Made by a program: the position numbers and the translations under genes. The notes below the pieces were generated by a model. The model saw only the letters and a program-made list of their open reading frames with translations, was not told the DNA's origin and did not search any database. This document shows, piece by piece, positions 63,997 to 64,000 of a stretch of DNA of 64,000 nt. Every line of letters begins with the position of its first letter. Positions within the stretch are counted from its first letter, which is position 1. This stretch comes from UBA3700 sp963592135 (GTDB lineage Bacteria > Bacillota > Clostridia > Christensenellales > UBA3700): assembly GCA_963592135.1 (NCBI GenBank), contig CAVAVP010000016.1, positions 1-64,000 on the forward strand. Direction: 5' to 3'.

Positions 63997-64000
63997 AATA

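Overview
The window is an AT-rich, gene-dense bacterial chromosome segment, probably from an anaerobic low-GC Bacillota (Clostridia-like) organism. The evidence is the classic Gram-positive gene order (rpmF-plsX-rnc-smc-ftsY-ylxM-ffh-rpsP-khpA-rimM-trmD-rbgA-rnhB and phoH-pgpH-ybeY-era-recO), fermentative genes (pyruvate phosphate dikinase, small ferredoxin, pta-ackA), lipoprotein signals without an outer membrane system, purine-rich Shine-Dalgarno sites and sigma-A type promoters. The genus cannot be told from the sequence alone. TGA is used as a normal stop (for example rdgB and the phosphoesterase), so the standard bacterial code applies.

Layout. 1-1.6 kb: a decayed hipBA toxin-antitoxin locus with two intact operator-like palindromes. 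1.7-9 kb: ppdK, ferredoxin, recO, era, ybeY, a short PgpH-like HD protein and phoH, which appears to start at AUA. 9.2-14 kb: dnaB, pepF and an EIIC-like membrane protein. 14-16.1 kb: a small lipoprotein, a small membrane protein and a membrane-anchored M28-like protein that has lost metal ligands. 16.2-20 kb: a deoxynucleoside salvage operon (pdp-deoC-deoD-deoB). 20.2-20.4 kb: an unidentified plus-strand RNA gene made of two similar hairpin modules and ending in a terminator. 20.5-32.6 kb: glyA, trx, aspS, hisS, hslU, hslV, trmFO, topA and a large lipoprotein/polytopic membrane protein. 32.7-45.2 kb: ribosome, tRNA-modification, SRP and chromosome-segregation genes, with rplS relocated behind its own promoter. 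45.3-48.8 kb: pta-ackA and the divergent acetate-using tmcAL. 49-58 kb: a coiled-coil protein, an RsmD-CoaD fusion, 5-formyl-THF cyclo-ligase, an aconitase-family protein, a surface lipoprotein with six InlB-type repeats and a transglutaminase domain, and a DUF2156 protein. 58.1-61.5 kb: plus-strand PH-domain protein, rdgB, phosphoesterase and typA. 61.5-62.3 kb: seven tRNA genes under one strong promoter, ending in a terminator. 62.3-64 kb: a DUF4143 ATPase remnant and an amidohydrolase.

Most genes are core housekeeping, on the minus strand and tightly packed. The parts worth a second look are the tandem-hairpin RNA, the RsmD-CoaD fusion, the pseudo-peptidase, the AUA start of phoH, three genes whose promoter -10 box lies 6-7 nt before the start codon, and two decayed accessory loci (hipBA and DUF4143).
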